The notes under the pieces were generated by a model. That model ran no database searches, was not told the origin of the DNA, and saw only the letters and a list, made by a program, of their open reading frames with translations. Shown in pieces: positions 34,741 to 46,232 of a stretch of 64,000 nucleotides of DNA. The stretch's first letter is position 1. Each line of letters starts with the position of its first letter. This DNA comes from Hexactinellida sp. DTS-2022 (taxonomy: Eukaryota; Porifera; Hexactinellida). The position numbers were made by a program, and so were the translations under genes. The stretch covers positions 5,332,001 to 5,396,000 of the forward strand of contig JAPNXP010000002.1 of assembly GCA_028753945.1 (NCBI GenBank). The letters are read 5' to 3'.

Positions 34741-35166
34741 TTACTTGGCCCACTGCCCACTTCTTATCCGTATCATTTTTCCAGAACATAGTTTTTTTTT
34801 AATTTGAGCAAAATTTTAAGGAGGTGTCTCATTGGTTACTCACTGATATGCACGTTGAATCCCGAATTTGACTACATTTTTTTGATACAGTTTATACTGA
34901 TTCGCAAAAGGAACAATAAATTGTACCGAATATTAAACTTATACCATTGGACAGATATTTTAATTCCACACCTTTTCACAGTGCACGAAAGTTTCCCTCT
35001 TTTATAATACAAATATTTGGGACTTGCTGTTTGGATTAGCAATGGTGTACTCCTATATCATATCATATACCATATAAATATATATGGGTATGTAAATTTG
35101 ATTACGTTATTGTTGTTAAATCCGATGTGAAATCATTCTCAAAAGTATTTAGATGTTTCTAGCGTA

Positions 35167-35493
35167 CTGTGCAACCTCTATAAGTGGGGTCTCTATAAAT
35201 GGGGAAACTCCATAAGTGGGGAATTTTTTTACCATATTCGTATATATCCATACAAATGAACCTCTATAAGCGGGGAAGTGGGGAATGGGGGACCATAAAT
35301 TTCAAGGAGTTTTTATCTCCATACAAAACAACCTCCATAAATGGGGGGAATGGACAAATCCTAACATGATTCTTATAAAATAATACAATATTTCCAATAA
35401 ATCGACTCAAAAGTTCTACAGAAAAAATATTTTCGATTGATCTACTCTGATGTTTTTAGAAGAAATCACCTAGTGTAGATCAGCAGTTAACCA
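35167..35493 (-). mobile_element. Tigger-like MITE family D, copy 2, truncated
   Basis: Inverse of the right two thirds of 19973-20472, starting after TA with CTGTGCAACCTCTATAAGTG and breaking off at gatcagcagttaac. 34741-35166 and 35494-35780 hold nothing recognised. Confidence 0.87.
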
Positions 35494-35780
35494 AAGAGTG
35501 TCCTCAACAGGCTAATTCAATATAATTATTACATGTTGAAACAATGAAATGAAATATAACACTTTACTGAAACTAAAGTGTGAGTAAACACAGAAATTTC
35601 ATCATCCATTTATGGCCCCATTGCAGTAGCATTGACCTCTGCTAACTAATGATTAGGATGAAAATTATCATCAATTCCCACTATGTGCACTTTGTCCCAC
35701 AATATACCATGTTGGAAATTGGATTATAATTTACAAAATAATTAATTTGATATTTAGTTGAAAGCTTCTACATATGTTAA

Positions 35781-37690
35781 TTAATTTGTGTTCAGCGCAT
35801 GCAACTCGTATGTCAGATTCGGTTCGATGATCTTCATCGACCTCCTCTGAATTCTTTGGAGGTTAGCGGAATTGGCTTCGGTCAGAAAGTTATGCCAAAC
35901 GGGGCAGGCATATTCAATAACTGGTCTTATTACAGCTGTATAGAACATCAGCAGATCTATGCTGTCTAGCCCAGGGCTGCGAACCTGCCTTAGGTGGTAG
36001 AGGTGTTTAGAGGCCTTGGAGTATAAATAGTTGGTGTTATCGGCCCAGGTTAGCTTGTCATTAATAACGACACCTAACAATTTAAGGTTGCAGTATACCT
36101 TTAAATTTACCAATTTCGGGTATTTTGCCACTTATAGGTTTTATTTCATTTCTGGATAGAACAGCCTATGCCGCATCTCTATTCCAAACTTTGTAGAAAA
36201 ATATAGAAAACTTTTAATAATACCGACTTTTTTGTGACCTCCACCTAAGCCACTCCTGTAGGGGCTCATTTTTTTCTGACACCGCCATCTCCAGCCGCAA
36301 CTTTTGTCAATTTGGGAAACACATTTTGCCTTCATATACAACCTAGAAACAAAATCTCAACGGTTTTGGACAGCTCTCAATTAGTTCTATCTTGTCTATG
36401 TAGCGAATTTCATTTGTGACTTTTCTTTCTAATTATATTATATTTCCTAATGATAAAAAAAGTGATGTCGACTGTTATTGATGAAAAATTGGACTCATAA
36501 GTAATCAAAAAGAAGTTGTACATTCACATGATATATTAGAAGCTTCTCTATGTAATAAAACAGGAAACAAGTCTTAATCATTAAGAGGAAAAAACTTGTG
36601 TATCCCAAGAAAGTGTGTTTATAAAAAATTTAAATTTTCTCCATGTTACCAAGGTCGAATATTATTGCATCTTTGGATAGATCTCGCAGCAGGGAATCTA
36701 AAACAAAAAAGATCTTTCAAATCTGCAAAAAACTTTAGAAAAAGTGCTTAAAAGTATACTGCAACCTTAAAGGAAGACACTAGCTCTATCTCCATCCCCT
36801 GGATGGTTACAGGCGTGATAGCAGTTGGTTGTTTATGGAAACAGATGACCATTTCTTTCGTTTTTCTAATGTTGGGAACCATGTTGTTTGCAGAGGACAA
36901 TGAGGTAGTAAGGTCCCTGATGGATTGCATTGAGCTAACACTTCCCTTCCCAACCCTGACCGTTAACGTTGTATCGTCCTGTACTTGTGAGTAGCACATG
37001 GAAGAATCAGGTCATTAATCAGTATTACGAAGAGGAGCGGCCCAAGGTATGTTCCCTGTGGTATAGTTCCCTTCAGATGGACCCAGTCAGAGAGCTCCTG
37101 ACCTATTCTCATCCTCTGGGACCTGTCGGAAAGGAAAGCCCCTATCCATTTGATGATGAATCCGGGTAATTCGTACATCATAAATTTGTTGATAAGCACT
37201 GTGTGGTCAACATGGTCAAAAGCCTTTCGGTAGTCCAATAGGACTACGTGATAGGCCATCCTTACATCTGCAGCGACTAGCCAGTTATGAACCATGTCAA
37301 CCTAAGCATGAGTGGTGGACAGGCCTTCATACCTCCATATTGACGCACGACTAACTTATCAACTATGATATCAAATATTCACCCACCTACAATGCTCTCT
37401 AATTGCTTAGATAGCACAGCAGTGAGCGAGATAGGTCCAGAACTTCTTCGATCTTACGAGCGGGAGTAACTAACTTTAGGAATTTGGGATAATGGTGGAA
37501 CATTTCTTGAGTGCTGGAACATATCCCTCTCTGATTGACGCATTAAATATGGCACAAATAGGAGGTGCCAAATTAATGGCATGGTCTCTGAGATTCCAAT
37601 TAGGTATAATATCATCAGGGCCTATAGCCTTGTTGATTTTGATGGCATTTAGTAGCTTTAAAACTGTATCGGTGTTTGAAACCTAATATT
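35781..37690 (-). pseudogene. Non-LTR retrotransposon reverse transcriptase fragment
   Basis: Read leftward: NKAIGPDDIIPNWNLR (about 37650-37590, RT fingers), then a frame with LLDYRKAFDHVDH and GTIPQGTYLGPLLF (37295-36963), then DDTTLTV in another frame (36999-36780), then LLGVVINDKLTW through SANLQRIQRRSMKIIEP (36131-35781), the thumb region. The family is LINE (CR1/L2/Jockey-like order; clade not resolved). Damage: stops and shifts near 37300-37450, a one-base loss in the YVDD active-site box at about 36975-36985 so that HKY and DDTT lie in different frames, and insertion of a TTAA element at 36086-36766. No endonuclease domain or 3-prime tail was recognised. Confidence 0.88.
36086..36766 (-). 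mobile_element. TTAA element H-short inside the reverse transcriptase (681 bp)
   Basis: TTAA at 36082-36085 and 36767-36770, ends GGTTGCAGTATAC and its inverse. Removing it with one TTAA restores the reading frame VSSFK-LLGVVIND. Internally similar to the 874-bp H elements but about 197 bp shorter at one end, its terminus corresponding to an internal GGTTGCAGTATAC of H. Confidence 0.92.
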
Positions 37691-38018
37691 GTTTCAACTA
37701 GCTAGTCGCTTAAATGGATTGAAACATGAATACGTTGATTGGGCTTCGGTGTTCTGCACATTATTTACCTTTTTATCTTCAAACTATTTCTATTACCGAA
37801 CGACTTCGAGGTAACAAAAAATTATATGGAACTTTTGAATTGTGCTATTAAATTGCTTCTGGCATTTTGTCGATAAGACTTACAGCATTCAATAAACGTT
37901 TCATTGCTGTTCTCAAAACAAAATGTTAATCCAAAGAAACACCCATGAAATATCCAAGATGTTGATTTGGAAGGATTTGGGCGAGGTTGTCCATGAAGAC
38001 GAGAATCTGTATTATAAG

Positions 38019-38417
38019 CAAGGTTGCTACCGAATAGTTGACCGAATAGTTGTTTGCCGATAAGCTGAGAATCGTTCGGGTACCCAAATTCACGTGTATT
38101 TGTTTTTTATGAACCCTGATGTATTTAGCTCATCAATTGAAAGCATTTGGTTTACCTAATGATAATATTTTGCTGATCTGATATTAGTATTCGGTTGACC
38201 AAATAGTATTATTCGGTTGATCGAATAGTACAAATTGTCAACCGAATATTAACATATATTGAACAAAATATTATTATCATGTGAATCAAATAGTTGTAAT
38301 TGTAGACATTGATAATTATGCTGTCCAAAATTACAAATAATACTGGGTTTCTGTAAGCGACCGATTCTTAGCTAATCGGCAAGCAACTATTCGGTCAACT
38401 ATTCGGTTGCAACCTTG
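38019..38417. mobile_element. hAT-like MITE family I, copy 3 (399 bp)
   Basis: Ends CAAGGTTGC...GCAACCTTG with exact 8-bp TSD ATTATAAG (38011-38018, 38418-38425). Same length as copy 1. 37691-38010 is blank. Confidence 0.94.
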
Positions 38418-38776
38418 ATTATAAGGCGAACAGATAATGGTTTTGATTTTTTGCCATTATTTGAAAATTACATAGAAGACAATATTCAAGAAAAGATGCC
38501 GAGTAAAAATAAGGCAGGTATTGGACAATATGAGATTATCGAAAAGAACTTTCTGTATTATTTATGTTTTTAATCTTGAAGCAAAGTATACAACATACTT
38601 TGTTCCAAATAGAAATTTAGATTGAACCGCCAATATTCACAAATAAAATGATCAATTTATTAGAACAACTTTACAGAATCTCTACGTAAGTATTTCTTCC
38701 AATTAGTAATTTCGATTGAATCCTAATTATTCACAAATAAAAAAATAAATGATTAGAGTCAATTCAAGTGTAAAAC

Positions 38777-38850
38777 AGGGATCGGCAACCTTTTCAGCCT
38801 GCGGGCCAGATTGAGTAATTAATTGCATTATCGGCCAAGCAATTTACTAT
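38777..38850. mobile_element. hAT terminal remnant
   Basis: cagggatcggcaaccttttc followed by agcctgcgggccagattg resembles the CAGGGGTCGGCAACC terminus and subterminal TGCGGGCC block of Charlie-type hAT elements. No second end found. The rest of 38420-39415 is non-coding. Confidence 0.55.
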
Positions 38851-39419
38851 CCTTTGGTATACTCGTAATTTCCATTGTAGAATTGTAAAATTATGACTAA
38901 ATATCATTGACTTTTCTTAATAATTTTGTTGTGAAGCGGTGTGCGCGCTTAGACGGATACTTTATAGATACAACGTAGTATTATTACTTGAGAATACTGA
39001 CAATAGAGAATAACAGACATAATGTTGGTATGCAATACTAAACAAACTAATTGACTCTAATATACCCTCCCCTACCAAAAGTATTCGTACACCCAAAATT
39101 TCCTATGGAAATAATCCTATTTAATTCTAATATTTATCGCTAATGCATACAAATTCTATGAGATGTCGCCACTTTGGTTTCAGAATCGTATTCTACGCCA
39201 CCGAATTGACCATTGTAGAAGCTTTCAGGTCAATTACTTATTTATTAGTTAGAAAATTACCATCTGGTGTCACCATGTACCACTTCTTCCATTTGTCCCC
39301 ATGGTACAAGATGGGAATTAGTGGTACATGGTGGCATAGGATGATAATTTTCAACCTAATCAGTAGCTAATAGAGTTCAAAGCTTCTTTAAAAATGCAAT
39401 AATAATTGGGGGTAATCGG

Positions 39420-39674
39420 GTGTCGAAAATCCACGTTTTCAATATACTTATTTGTGAAACCAGCTGACTGGATCTTCCTATAGATCTTTTGTGGCAGGTG
39501 AAAATAACATCCGGATACAACACTCAAGAATGTAGAATGTAATGCATTAATAGCCGCTTTCTCGAAATCAACCATTTCGAAGAATCGATTCAACTCAGGT
39601 CGTATATAAAGTAACTTTGTAATTAGCTTTTTGTTTGTTAACTCACTTTGTTTGTCAACAATGCATAGACACAT
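39420..39674 (-). pseudogene. MULE transposase fragment
   Basis: The frame contains the stretch VDFEKAAINALHSTF, then SGCYFHLPQKIYRKIQSAGF, typical of the MULE catalytic domain (D-FE-AA-NA...SGC-FH--Q--(W/Y)RK-Q--G). Only about 80 residues are present, covering the second catalytic region; upstream and downstream domains are missing. The frame beyond KYIEN runs into a tcgggtgtc-type repeat, so that repeat cut the gene. Confidence 0.7.
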
Positions 39675-39985
39675 GGAATTAAAATACTGTCATTTCCCGC
39701 GTGAATAGTTTACAGTTGGAAAAATTGTTCTGGGACAACTTTTAATGTACCGTCCGCATACCAACTCTGAGATTCTTCCAGCAGTGATAACATTCTGGGA
39801 GAACAAAATATAAGTATCTGATTTGAATCTCCGAATCCAGAGTCATAGATTAAAATGTTTCTTCTTATAAGGTGAGTTTGTGTCTATCATGTACTTGCAA
39901 TTCAGCAACAGATTAATTCTCATTGGTTAATAAATAAATAATTCCTGCATGTATAAAGCTGTTATAAAAATTAACAAATTAAATA

Positions 39986-40243
39986 CTGTATTCCCCGAAT
40001 AAGCGCCCCGGCGCTTATTATTTTCGTGGGCCAAAATAATCCTGAAATTTTGGGAAAAATCCAGAATATATTATTTAGGTGTGTTCTAATGATTTCCACC
40101 AACAGTATACCTACTGAAGTTGCCAAAATCGATGGAAATACATTACAGTGATCTACTAATGTGTTTAAATTTTATCATACCAATGTCATTTTTATTGACC
40201 CGGCGCTTATTCAAGCCCCCGGCGCTTATTCGGGGAAAAACGG
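39986..40243. mobile_element. Tigger-like MITE family N (258 bp)
   Basis: TA at 39984-39985 and 40244-40245. Left CTGTATTCCCCGAATAAGCG, right CGCTTATTCGGGGAAAAACG. The gcgcttatt unit is repeated twice at each end. Non-coding. 40246-40740 is otherwise blank apart from an S-type scrap near 40330. Confidence 0.87.
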
Positions 40244-40742
40244 TAAATAATTTAAGTAGAAAATTCTCATTGGTTAACTACACTATTCTAACATTTAATT
40301 AATCGAATTATCCATAGTATCTATCATATCTTTTTAGTAACGCGAAATTCGTATTCGGCATACTTGTTTACTTATAAAATCCGTTGGAAGCTAACTTCTA
40401 GGTTGATTTTGAATTTTCATTAATTTGTTTCCTATTCTATAAAACTACATAATATATCTGTTGTTTACATTGGTTTCAAATATCATTCTCTAAACACAAA
40501 TCTCCTTTGACCCAATTTTCAAAACAATTGTAGTTCTCAAGCGACATCATTAGTCCTCCTTATAATACGCCTTTTTTACTAACTATGTCCGTACCATTTT
40601 TTTTCTGGCATTTATTATTGTCCCAAAATGTGTCAAGAGCAATTTTTTTATTTTTTTATTTGTTTTTCTAAATAATTCAGAATAATTTTTTTCTGCAAAA
40701 AATATTTGCAGAAAATAGTTTTTGTAATTAATGAGCTAAAAG

Positions 40743-40875
40743 CAGGGTTGCCAATCCAATCCAATCCGATCGATAATCTAATCCACCGATGTAAATTTTG
40801 CAATCGATATCGATAAACTATCCACTCGATGATATGATCTGAAAATCCAATACAATCGATAACACTGTGCAACAA
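40743..40875. mobile_element. hAT-like MITE family U, copy 2, truncated
   Basis: CAGGGTTGCCAATCCAATCC and subsequent atcgat-rich sequence as at 16993. The right end is missing. Confidence 0.55.
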
Positions 40876-41136
40876 TTTATAAATTTTTTTGTTTTTCTAT
40901 AAAATTGCCTATTTTAGCGACTTTATTGCCTTCTGATTCTAAATAATACTTCATTCAGTGTATTCCGTCGAGTTTCTTCGCGAAGAGGCATTGGCTAAAT
41001 TCTTGTCATCTTATTATTTTTTCCTAAATATCGCGAAATAAATAGATCTATACGGTAAATATTAATTATTTTTGGAATATTACATGCATTTCTAAAAATG
41101 TTATTGTCTAATGAAAAGTGATCTTATCAGCAAGAA

Positions 41137-42508
41137 ATTTCAAAAATGCACATTTGATCGAGATTTCTTCTTGTGTTCCGAATTATCCTCTCGGATTAAG
41201 CCCCAAATGTAGTCACCCATCATAGCTGTATCCCATTTCCCCTGGTATTTCTTTTCCATCGTTTGTATGTCCTGGTGAAAACGTTCACCATGTTCATCAC
41301 TCACGTCCCCCAAATTTTCTTTGAAAATGTCCAGATGGGAATGTAGATAGTGTAGTTTTAACGACATTCTGCAACCTTGTTTTCGGTATTGTTCAATTAA
41401 ATTTTCCACTAGATCTTTGTATTTTTCACTCTTATGATTTCCAAGAAACCCATGCAATACAGCCCGGAGAGCATCCCATGAGCTTTTTTGATTAATGGTC
41501 ATGGTATCTTCAAACTCTTTCGATCTTAACATCTTCGAAATTTGTGGGCCAACGAATACACCACCTTTTATTTTAGCCTCAGACAATTGTGGTACATTGA
41601 GCGTAAATGATTAAAAGTATCGCCATCAAAATTTAGAGATTTGATGAACTGCTTGGCAAGCCCAAGTTTGATGTGGAGTGGAGGCAGCAGAATTTTATCT
41701 CTTTCGACAAGGGCTTCGTTGTGGACATTTTGTTGACCCGGAACTAATTCGTTTCTGATAGGCCATTCTCTTCTAGAATAGTGCTCACGATCTGCTCTAC
41801 TGTCCCATAGACAAAGAAAGCAAGAATACTTAGTGTACCCACCTTGTAGCCCAAGTAGAAATCCTATCATTTTGAAGTCACAACATAGATCGCAATTGTA
41901 ACTCTGATAGTTGATTATATCTAACAATTGCTTTACATTTTCATAGTCCTCCTTCATATGAGATGAGTGAGCCAATGGTATTGATGGGAAAATATTCCCA
42001 TTATGAAGTAAAACGGCCTTCAGACTTCTTGCCGAGCTGTCAATGAACAAACGCCAATCAATTGAATTGTACTCGCAGTTAATTTCGCGAAAAAGTCCAT
42101 ACACATCAGAACAGTAGCACAAAGAGTCTGATTTAGAATATGTGAAGAAAGACGCAAAGGTTTGATGCCTTTTCCTATATACACTAACTTTGGAACGAGG
42201 ATCCAGTAAATTCCATTCTTGCAGACGAGAAGTCATAAGTTCGGCATTGGACTTTGTAAGTCCTAAATCTCTAATCAAGTCGTCCATTTCTTCTTGGAAA
42301 GGGAATTGTGGTGACCTGCTTGAGATTTGTTCGTCTTAGTCGGAAAAATCATTCATATCCCAATCTAAAGCTTGTTCTTCTGATTGTTGTTCAGATGAAG
42401 GTGGATATGGAATTAATAGTGACTCAAAATGTGAGACCGCTGCAATAGAAGACGGTATACTAGGATATGAAACAATCATTCGATCTCGAACTTACTTAAA
42501 CTTTGAGA
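41137..42508 (-). pseudogene. Zinc/DDE-like family copy 2, C-terminal part
   Basis: Continues the protein that starts at 46232, after the Ginger insertion. Visible elements match copy 1 in order: MDDLIRDLGLTKSNAEL, LFIDSSARSLKAVLLHNG, CDFKMIGFLLGLQ, SCFLCLWDSRADREHY, LLPPLHIKLGLAKQF, LHYLHSHLDIFKENL and DEHGERFHQDI. Lesions: in-frame TAA near 42489 and TAA near 42338 upstream of the ORF that starts at 42287, and a frame break near 41575 between two frames (42287-41568 and 41586-41140). Sequence identity to copy 1 is moderate, so the copies are old relatives, not a recent duplicate. The final basic tail is KKKSRSNVHF. Confidence 0.85.
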
Positions 42509-43129
42509 TATCTGTTGCAGTGCAAACGCGTTTTTGGTGTAATCGCGATTACACTGATATGTTGGCGTGATCGCGTTCACACCGGTGTAATCGCGATTTA
42601 GGTTTTTAGTTGAGCTTGTGGTTAGTTTAGATAGTTGGTGATACTGGTATACTAATGAGAAGATTGTAGTTTGTAAAATCGCATAGTCATATCAAGATGA
42701 CAGGCAAACTGTGAAAAGAAAGATTGACTCAAGTTTTTTGCCAAATACCGTATGATTCGCTTAGCTTTCCTATTCTTAGGTACCGTAAAGTCGAAGGAAA
42801 TAAAATAGTTTATGAGAGAGTGGTCCGTCGGGAATCGACCGAGAGCGAAGGCCTTCGTTATATACAATTTTTATTTGATTTTAGATTTGTTGATTCTTGT
42901 GTGATACTAATCTAGATTCTAGAGTTACGGATCTTTGATCTATTTCAACTTACTGTACTTATTATAATTGAAATTTGTTATATCACTTAAAAATTAATCG
43001 AACTAGATATAATTACTGAACATGAACGTGATTTAGATCGATAAAAGGATTATTGATTGCCTACAGATTTGGTGGTACAAATACAAGTTTGCAAGCTCCA
43101 AATAGCTAACTAATGAACTGGCTAGAATA

Positions 43130-44745
43130 TTACTTGTTGAAACAGCTATGGCCCTTGTGACATTTAGAGTTGCAAGCTCTCCCTGACTTCTTACATGGGC
43201 ACCTCTGCGTTTTGCAAAACTTGCACCGATAGGAAGACCCTTTAGTAATTCCAAGGGAAGCACTCTGTGTAACCTCTGTCTGTGTTACGGTCTCATGCGG
43301 GACACTTTCGATAGAGAGCAGATTACTGGGACATAGCTCAAACTGATTCCTAGTATAAGCAACTGAGATTGTGCCTTGGGAAGTGCCAACAGTGTATGTA
43401 GAGTCATCTTTACCAGTAATGCATCCAATAATATTCCGCGGACCCAAAGAGTTGACTTTGTCCGGCTCTGAAATTGGTATTACAACTGTATTTCCTATAT
43501 GTGCTGGCTTAAACTTCTTAGAGCTCGAATTCAGCATTCTGTGATGCGAACTTTCTTGGTTTCGCTTCACGCCAGCACGCATCGTACTACATGTTTCTTT
43601 GCGTGATGCAAGATCACATGCTGGACATACCACACTGCTACCATATCCTTCTTCACCTACTAATCTGCCACATATCGTATGAATGAAACGAAAACAATTT
43701 GGACAAGAATGAACACCGGACGTCTTTCGACCACATGCAACGCAATCCATATTAATTAAAGCACCGTTGTCATGTATTCTTTCGATATAACGAGGTGGAG
43801 TAGGAGACCTAGGGAAAGGGAGGTCAGGGCTGTGATGGTGCGTCTGAGTTTGGTAGCTAGCCAATTCTGACTGCTCCGTTATTTCAGATTGATGAATGCC
43901 AGTTTGGAAAGGATTGTAATTTGACTCGATTGGAGATTCAAAGCCATCTGTAACTATAGTTCCAACAGGTAACGGATAACATATTTGACTTTCGTACTCG
44001 TCAATCTGAGGTCGAAATTTAGAATTGTATGGCACTGGGCTATGATGGCTTAAAGAATCAGAAGAGTGACTGAGTAGTTCATTAACTTCGTCAAAAGAGA
44101 CTTCCGACGAACGTACTTCATCAGCAGCAGGTGCACTCACTTCTCTTTGAAAAAAAGCTAGATCTTCTTCTGTATCTATTGATCCCCAGAATTCATGGGC
44201 AATACCAAGGTGAGACAGACCGAATGATGGCTTTTTGTTGTATACAGCTTCGAATGGAGTCATCTTGATTGTGCTGTGATAACTCGTATTCTTGTGGAAC
44301 TTCACCCACCTAAGATACTTGACCCAACACTGATCATTCCCATTATCAAACATAATCGTGAAGAGAGCATCTTTGATATCGCGGTTTGCTCGTTCTACTG
44401 CTCCTTGTGACTCAGGGTGACGTGGTTTACCATGAATTATCTTGATGGATGGTAATTTTTCAGCTAATGTTGAAAACAACAAGTGATTGGAGAATTCTCT
44501 GCCATTATCCGAGTGGAGGATGTGCGGGGGGCCAGATTCACAGAAAATATCCAGAAGAGCTTCGGTTACTTCCTCTCCAGTTTTTCGTTTCAGCGGTGTT
44601 AGATTTATCTTTTTAGTGAAGTGGTCCAAATAGACCATGAGGTAGCGATATGGAGTGACACCATCTGGAGACAAGTTTGCTTCTAGATTTAAATCGCTCA
44701 TATCAATCAAATCTACCTGAGCTCTGCAGTGATAGTCTGTTGATT
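43130..44745 (-). CDS. Ginger integrase, catalytic core and C-terminal domains
   Basis: Integrase-fold DDE transposase of the Ginger element. Counting from the internal ATG at 44710 (526 codons): QVDLIDMSD just upstream gives the first D; HSDNGREF has the second (D68) and SQGAVERAN the glutamate (E106), 37 residues apart; HGKPRHPE is the usual pre-E loop. After an acidic linker comes a PHD-like finger (C323/C326, C336/C339, H344/C347, C362/C365), then a GPY/F-like module (GPRNIIGCITGK, VGTSQGTISVAYTRNQF, 420-460), then a cysteine cluster at 496-523 (CKFCKTQRCPCK, CNSKCHKGHSC). The frame is open throughout. Ginger-derived vertebrate genes such as GIN1 and probably KRBA2 share this core. The N-terminal zinc domain is in the next frame upstream. 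Confidence 0.9.
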
Positions 44746-45195
44746 CGACTTAACAACTATGGTTTTTAACGACTTCTTTGACTTCTTTAGGTGACATACA
44801 ATACAAGTTTTAACGAAAATGCCACACACTCTCTCAGTAACACCGTAGAATTCCTGTGAAGCACGCTTGTATAACCTAGTTCTGCCTGTATGATCTCCTT
44901 CAACTTTGTGCAGCCTCTCCAAAGTGTCAAAAAGCTCTTCAGTTGAGAGAACTCGCTTTGCAGGATGATTTTTTCGTTCTCGGAGATATAGTATGTTAGT
45001 ACCTTGATAAGATAGCAACTTGAATCGTTCATGCACACGTTTCCACCTTGTCACTTCTTTCTGTGGAAGACACGGTTTTCCAGATTGTAATATAGCAATC
45101 TTTGTTGCAATATCGGCTGGAGTGTAGATTTCACTCGAATAAACTCGGGTTAAGGAGTTTAATTTTTCTACAAATTCACTTCGGGACATCTCCAA
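44713..45195 (-). CDS. Ginger integrase, N-terminal zinc-binding domain (frameshifted from core)
   Basis: 160 codons, starting MEMSRSEFVEKL. It shows the integrase HHCC finger: H96, H102, C131, C134 (LHKVEGDHTGR ... CIVCHLKK). Towards its end the frame drifts: the expected ESTDYHCRAQVDLIDM lies in another frame at about 44750-44700, so a one-base change near 44750 separates this domain from the catalytic core. Alternatively a programmed shift or spliced intron could join them; a simple indel is likelier. Together the two frames make about 690 residues. Confidence 0.85.
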   Translation of the reverse strand: MEMSRSEFVEKLNSLTRVYSSEIYTPADIATKIAILQSGKPCLPQKEVTRWKRVHERFKLLSYQGTNILYLRERKNHPAKRVLSTEELFDTLERLHKVEGDHTGRTRLYKRASQEFYGVTERVCGIFVKTCIVCHLKKSKKSLKTIVVKSNQQTITAELR

Positions 45196-45462
45196 ATGCT
45201 ACTAACCATCGCTCAATTCAAGTATATTTATAAGCTAGCCGTTTCTTTGCTTTTCTATACCCCAAATTGACAAATTGGAACCTAGTATGCAAAGCAGAAC
45301 TATAATCATCATCTGAAGTTAACTTCAATAGATTTTTGCAAGTTCTACCTTTGATGACTGTTTAGTATACAAAAAATTGATCAAAGATTTGTAAATGTTC
45401 TTTGACAGTTTGCCTGCCATCTGATATGTGATGATTATATGACTACATGATTATACTAGTTA

Positions 45463-45723
45463 CAGTACACCCTTTCTAATCCGAACAGAGGTATTCTGAT
45501 ACAAAAAAAATCTTTTCCGATTAGTTAAACTTAAAATCAGACCTCGATAATCCGAACCAACTTGTCCAAACCTTTTTAATCCAAACTAAACATATAGTAT
45601 ACTACCTAATCTGAGACTTATTTTTTTATAATTTCATTGTAATTTTTCCCCAAATTTATACGAAAAATATTTTTGGATCTCCTGTTCGGACTGGCAAGGG
45701 TTCGAATTAGGGAGGCTGTACTG
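45463..45723. mobile_element. Tigger-like MITE family C, copy 2 (261 bp), in Ginger
   Basis: TA at 45461-45462 and 45724-45725; ends CAGTACACCCTTTCTAATCC and AATTAGGGAGGCTGTACTG. Sits at the inner border of the right Ginger TIR, hence younger than Ginger. Related to 62557-62887. Confidence 0.88.
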
Positions 45724-45903
45724 TACAATCTTCTCATTAGTATACCAGTATCACCAACTATCTAAACTAACCACAAGCTCAACTAAAAACCTAAATCGCG
45801 ATTACACCGGTGTGAACGCGATCACGCCAACATATCAGTGTAATCGCGATTGCACCGGTGTAATCGCGATTACACCAAAAACGCGTTTGCACTGCAACAT
45901 ATC

Positions 45904-46232
45904 CACCATACAGAAATAACAATCATCATGGTGGTTAGTTGGCTCCCTCCAAATCCGAGGAATCGCGAATGGCATGCGTTTCCGATTACCACGTAGCCAG
46001 CCTTCCAATGTTGATCTGCAACTACCGCAACTTACGTGAGGAGCCCATGATTTGTCTTGATCTCCTATTGGCATTCCAAAATATTCATGATATGCTGTGG
46101 CGAACTTTGTCCCAGTCGTAATTGCACTTTTGACCTGCCTGGGACCAATGTAGTATCCACATACATAGCAAATGAATCAGCAGAATGTCTACAAATTTGC
46201 CTAGAACCACAAGCCATATATGTATGTGACAA
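45904..46232 (-). pseudogene. Zinc/DDE-like family copy 2, N-terminal part
   Basis: From ATG at about 46230: MACGSRQICRHSADS, then after a one-base loss FCYVCGYYIGPRQ, then YHEYFGMPIGDQDKSWAPH, CGSCRSTL, IWREPTNHHDDCYFCMVD, where the Ginger element begins. The CxxC, HxxCxxC and CYFC pattern equals copy 1. Joining across one TATC gives CMVDISKFK, matching the reading frame of the downstream part. This is strong evidence that 41137-42508 and this block were one gene. Confidence 0.85.

Larger units (their letters stand above)
42513..45899 (-). mobile_element. Ginger-type DNA transposon (3387 bp)
   Basis: Starts TGTTGCAGTGCAAACGCG and ends with its inverse, with a 4-bp TSD TATC (42509-42512, 45900-45903). 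TIRs are long: 42513-42668 (156 bp) and 45724-45899 (176 bp). Each contains palindromes of the form gtgtaatcgcgattacac; the right TIR has one extra 20-bp unit. It encodes a gypsy-like integrase without reverse transcriptase, which with TGTNR-type ends and a 4-bp TSD defines Ginger. It disrupts copy 2 of the zinc/DDE-like family and carries a Tigger-like MITE at its right TIR border. Confidence 0.93.

Noticed and set aside
42287-46232. Treating the Ginger integrase and the zinc/DDE-like frames as one operon-like cluster
   Set aside because: TIRs and the TATC duplication show that the Ginger genes are an insertion, and the context is eukaryotic.
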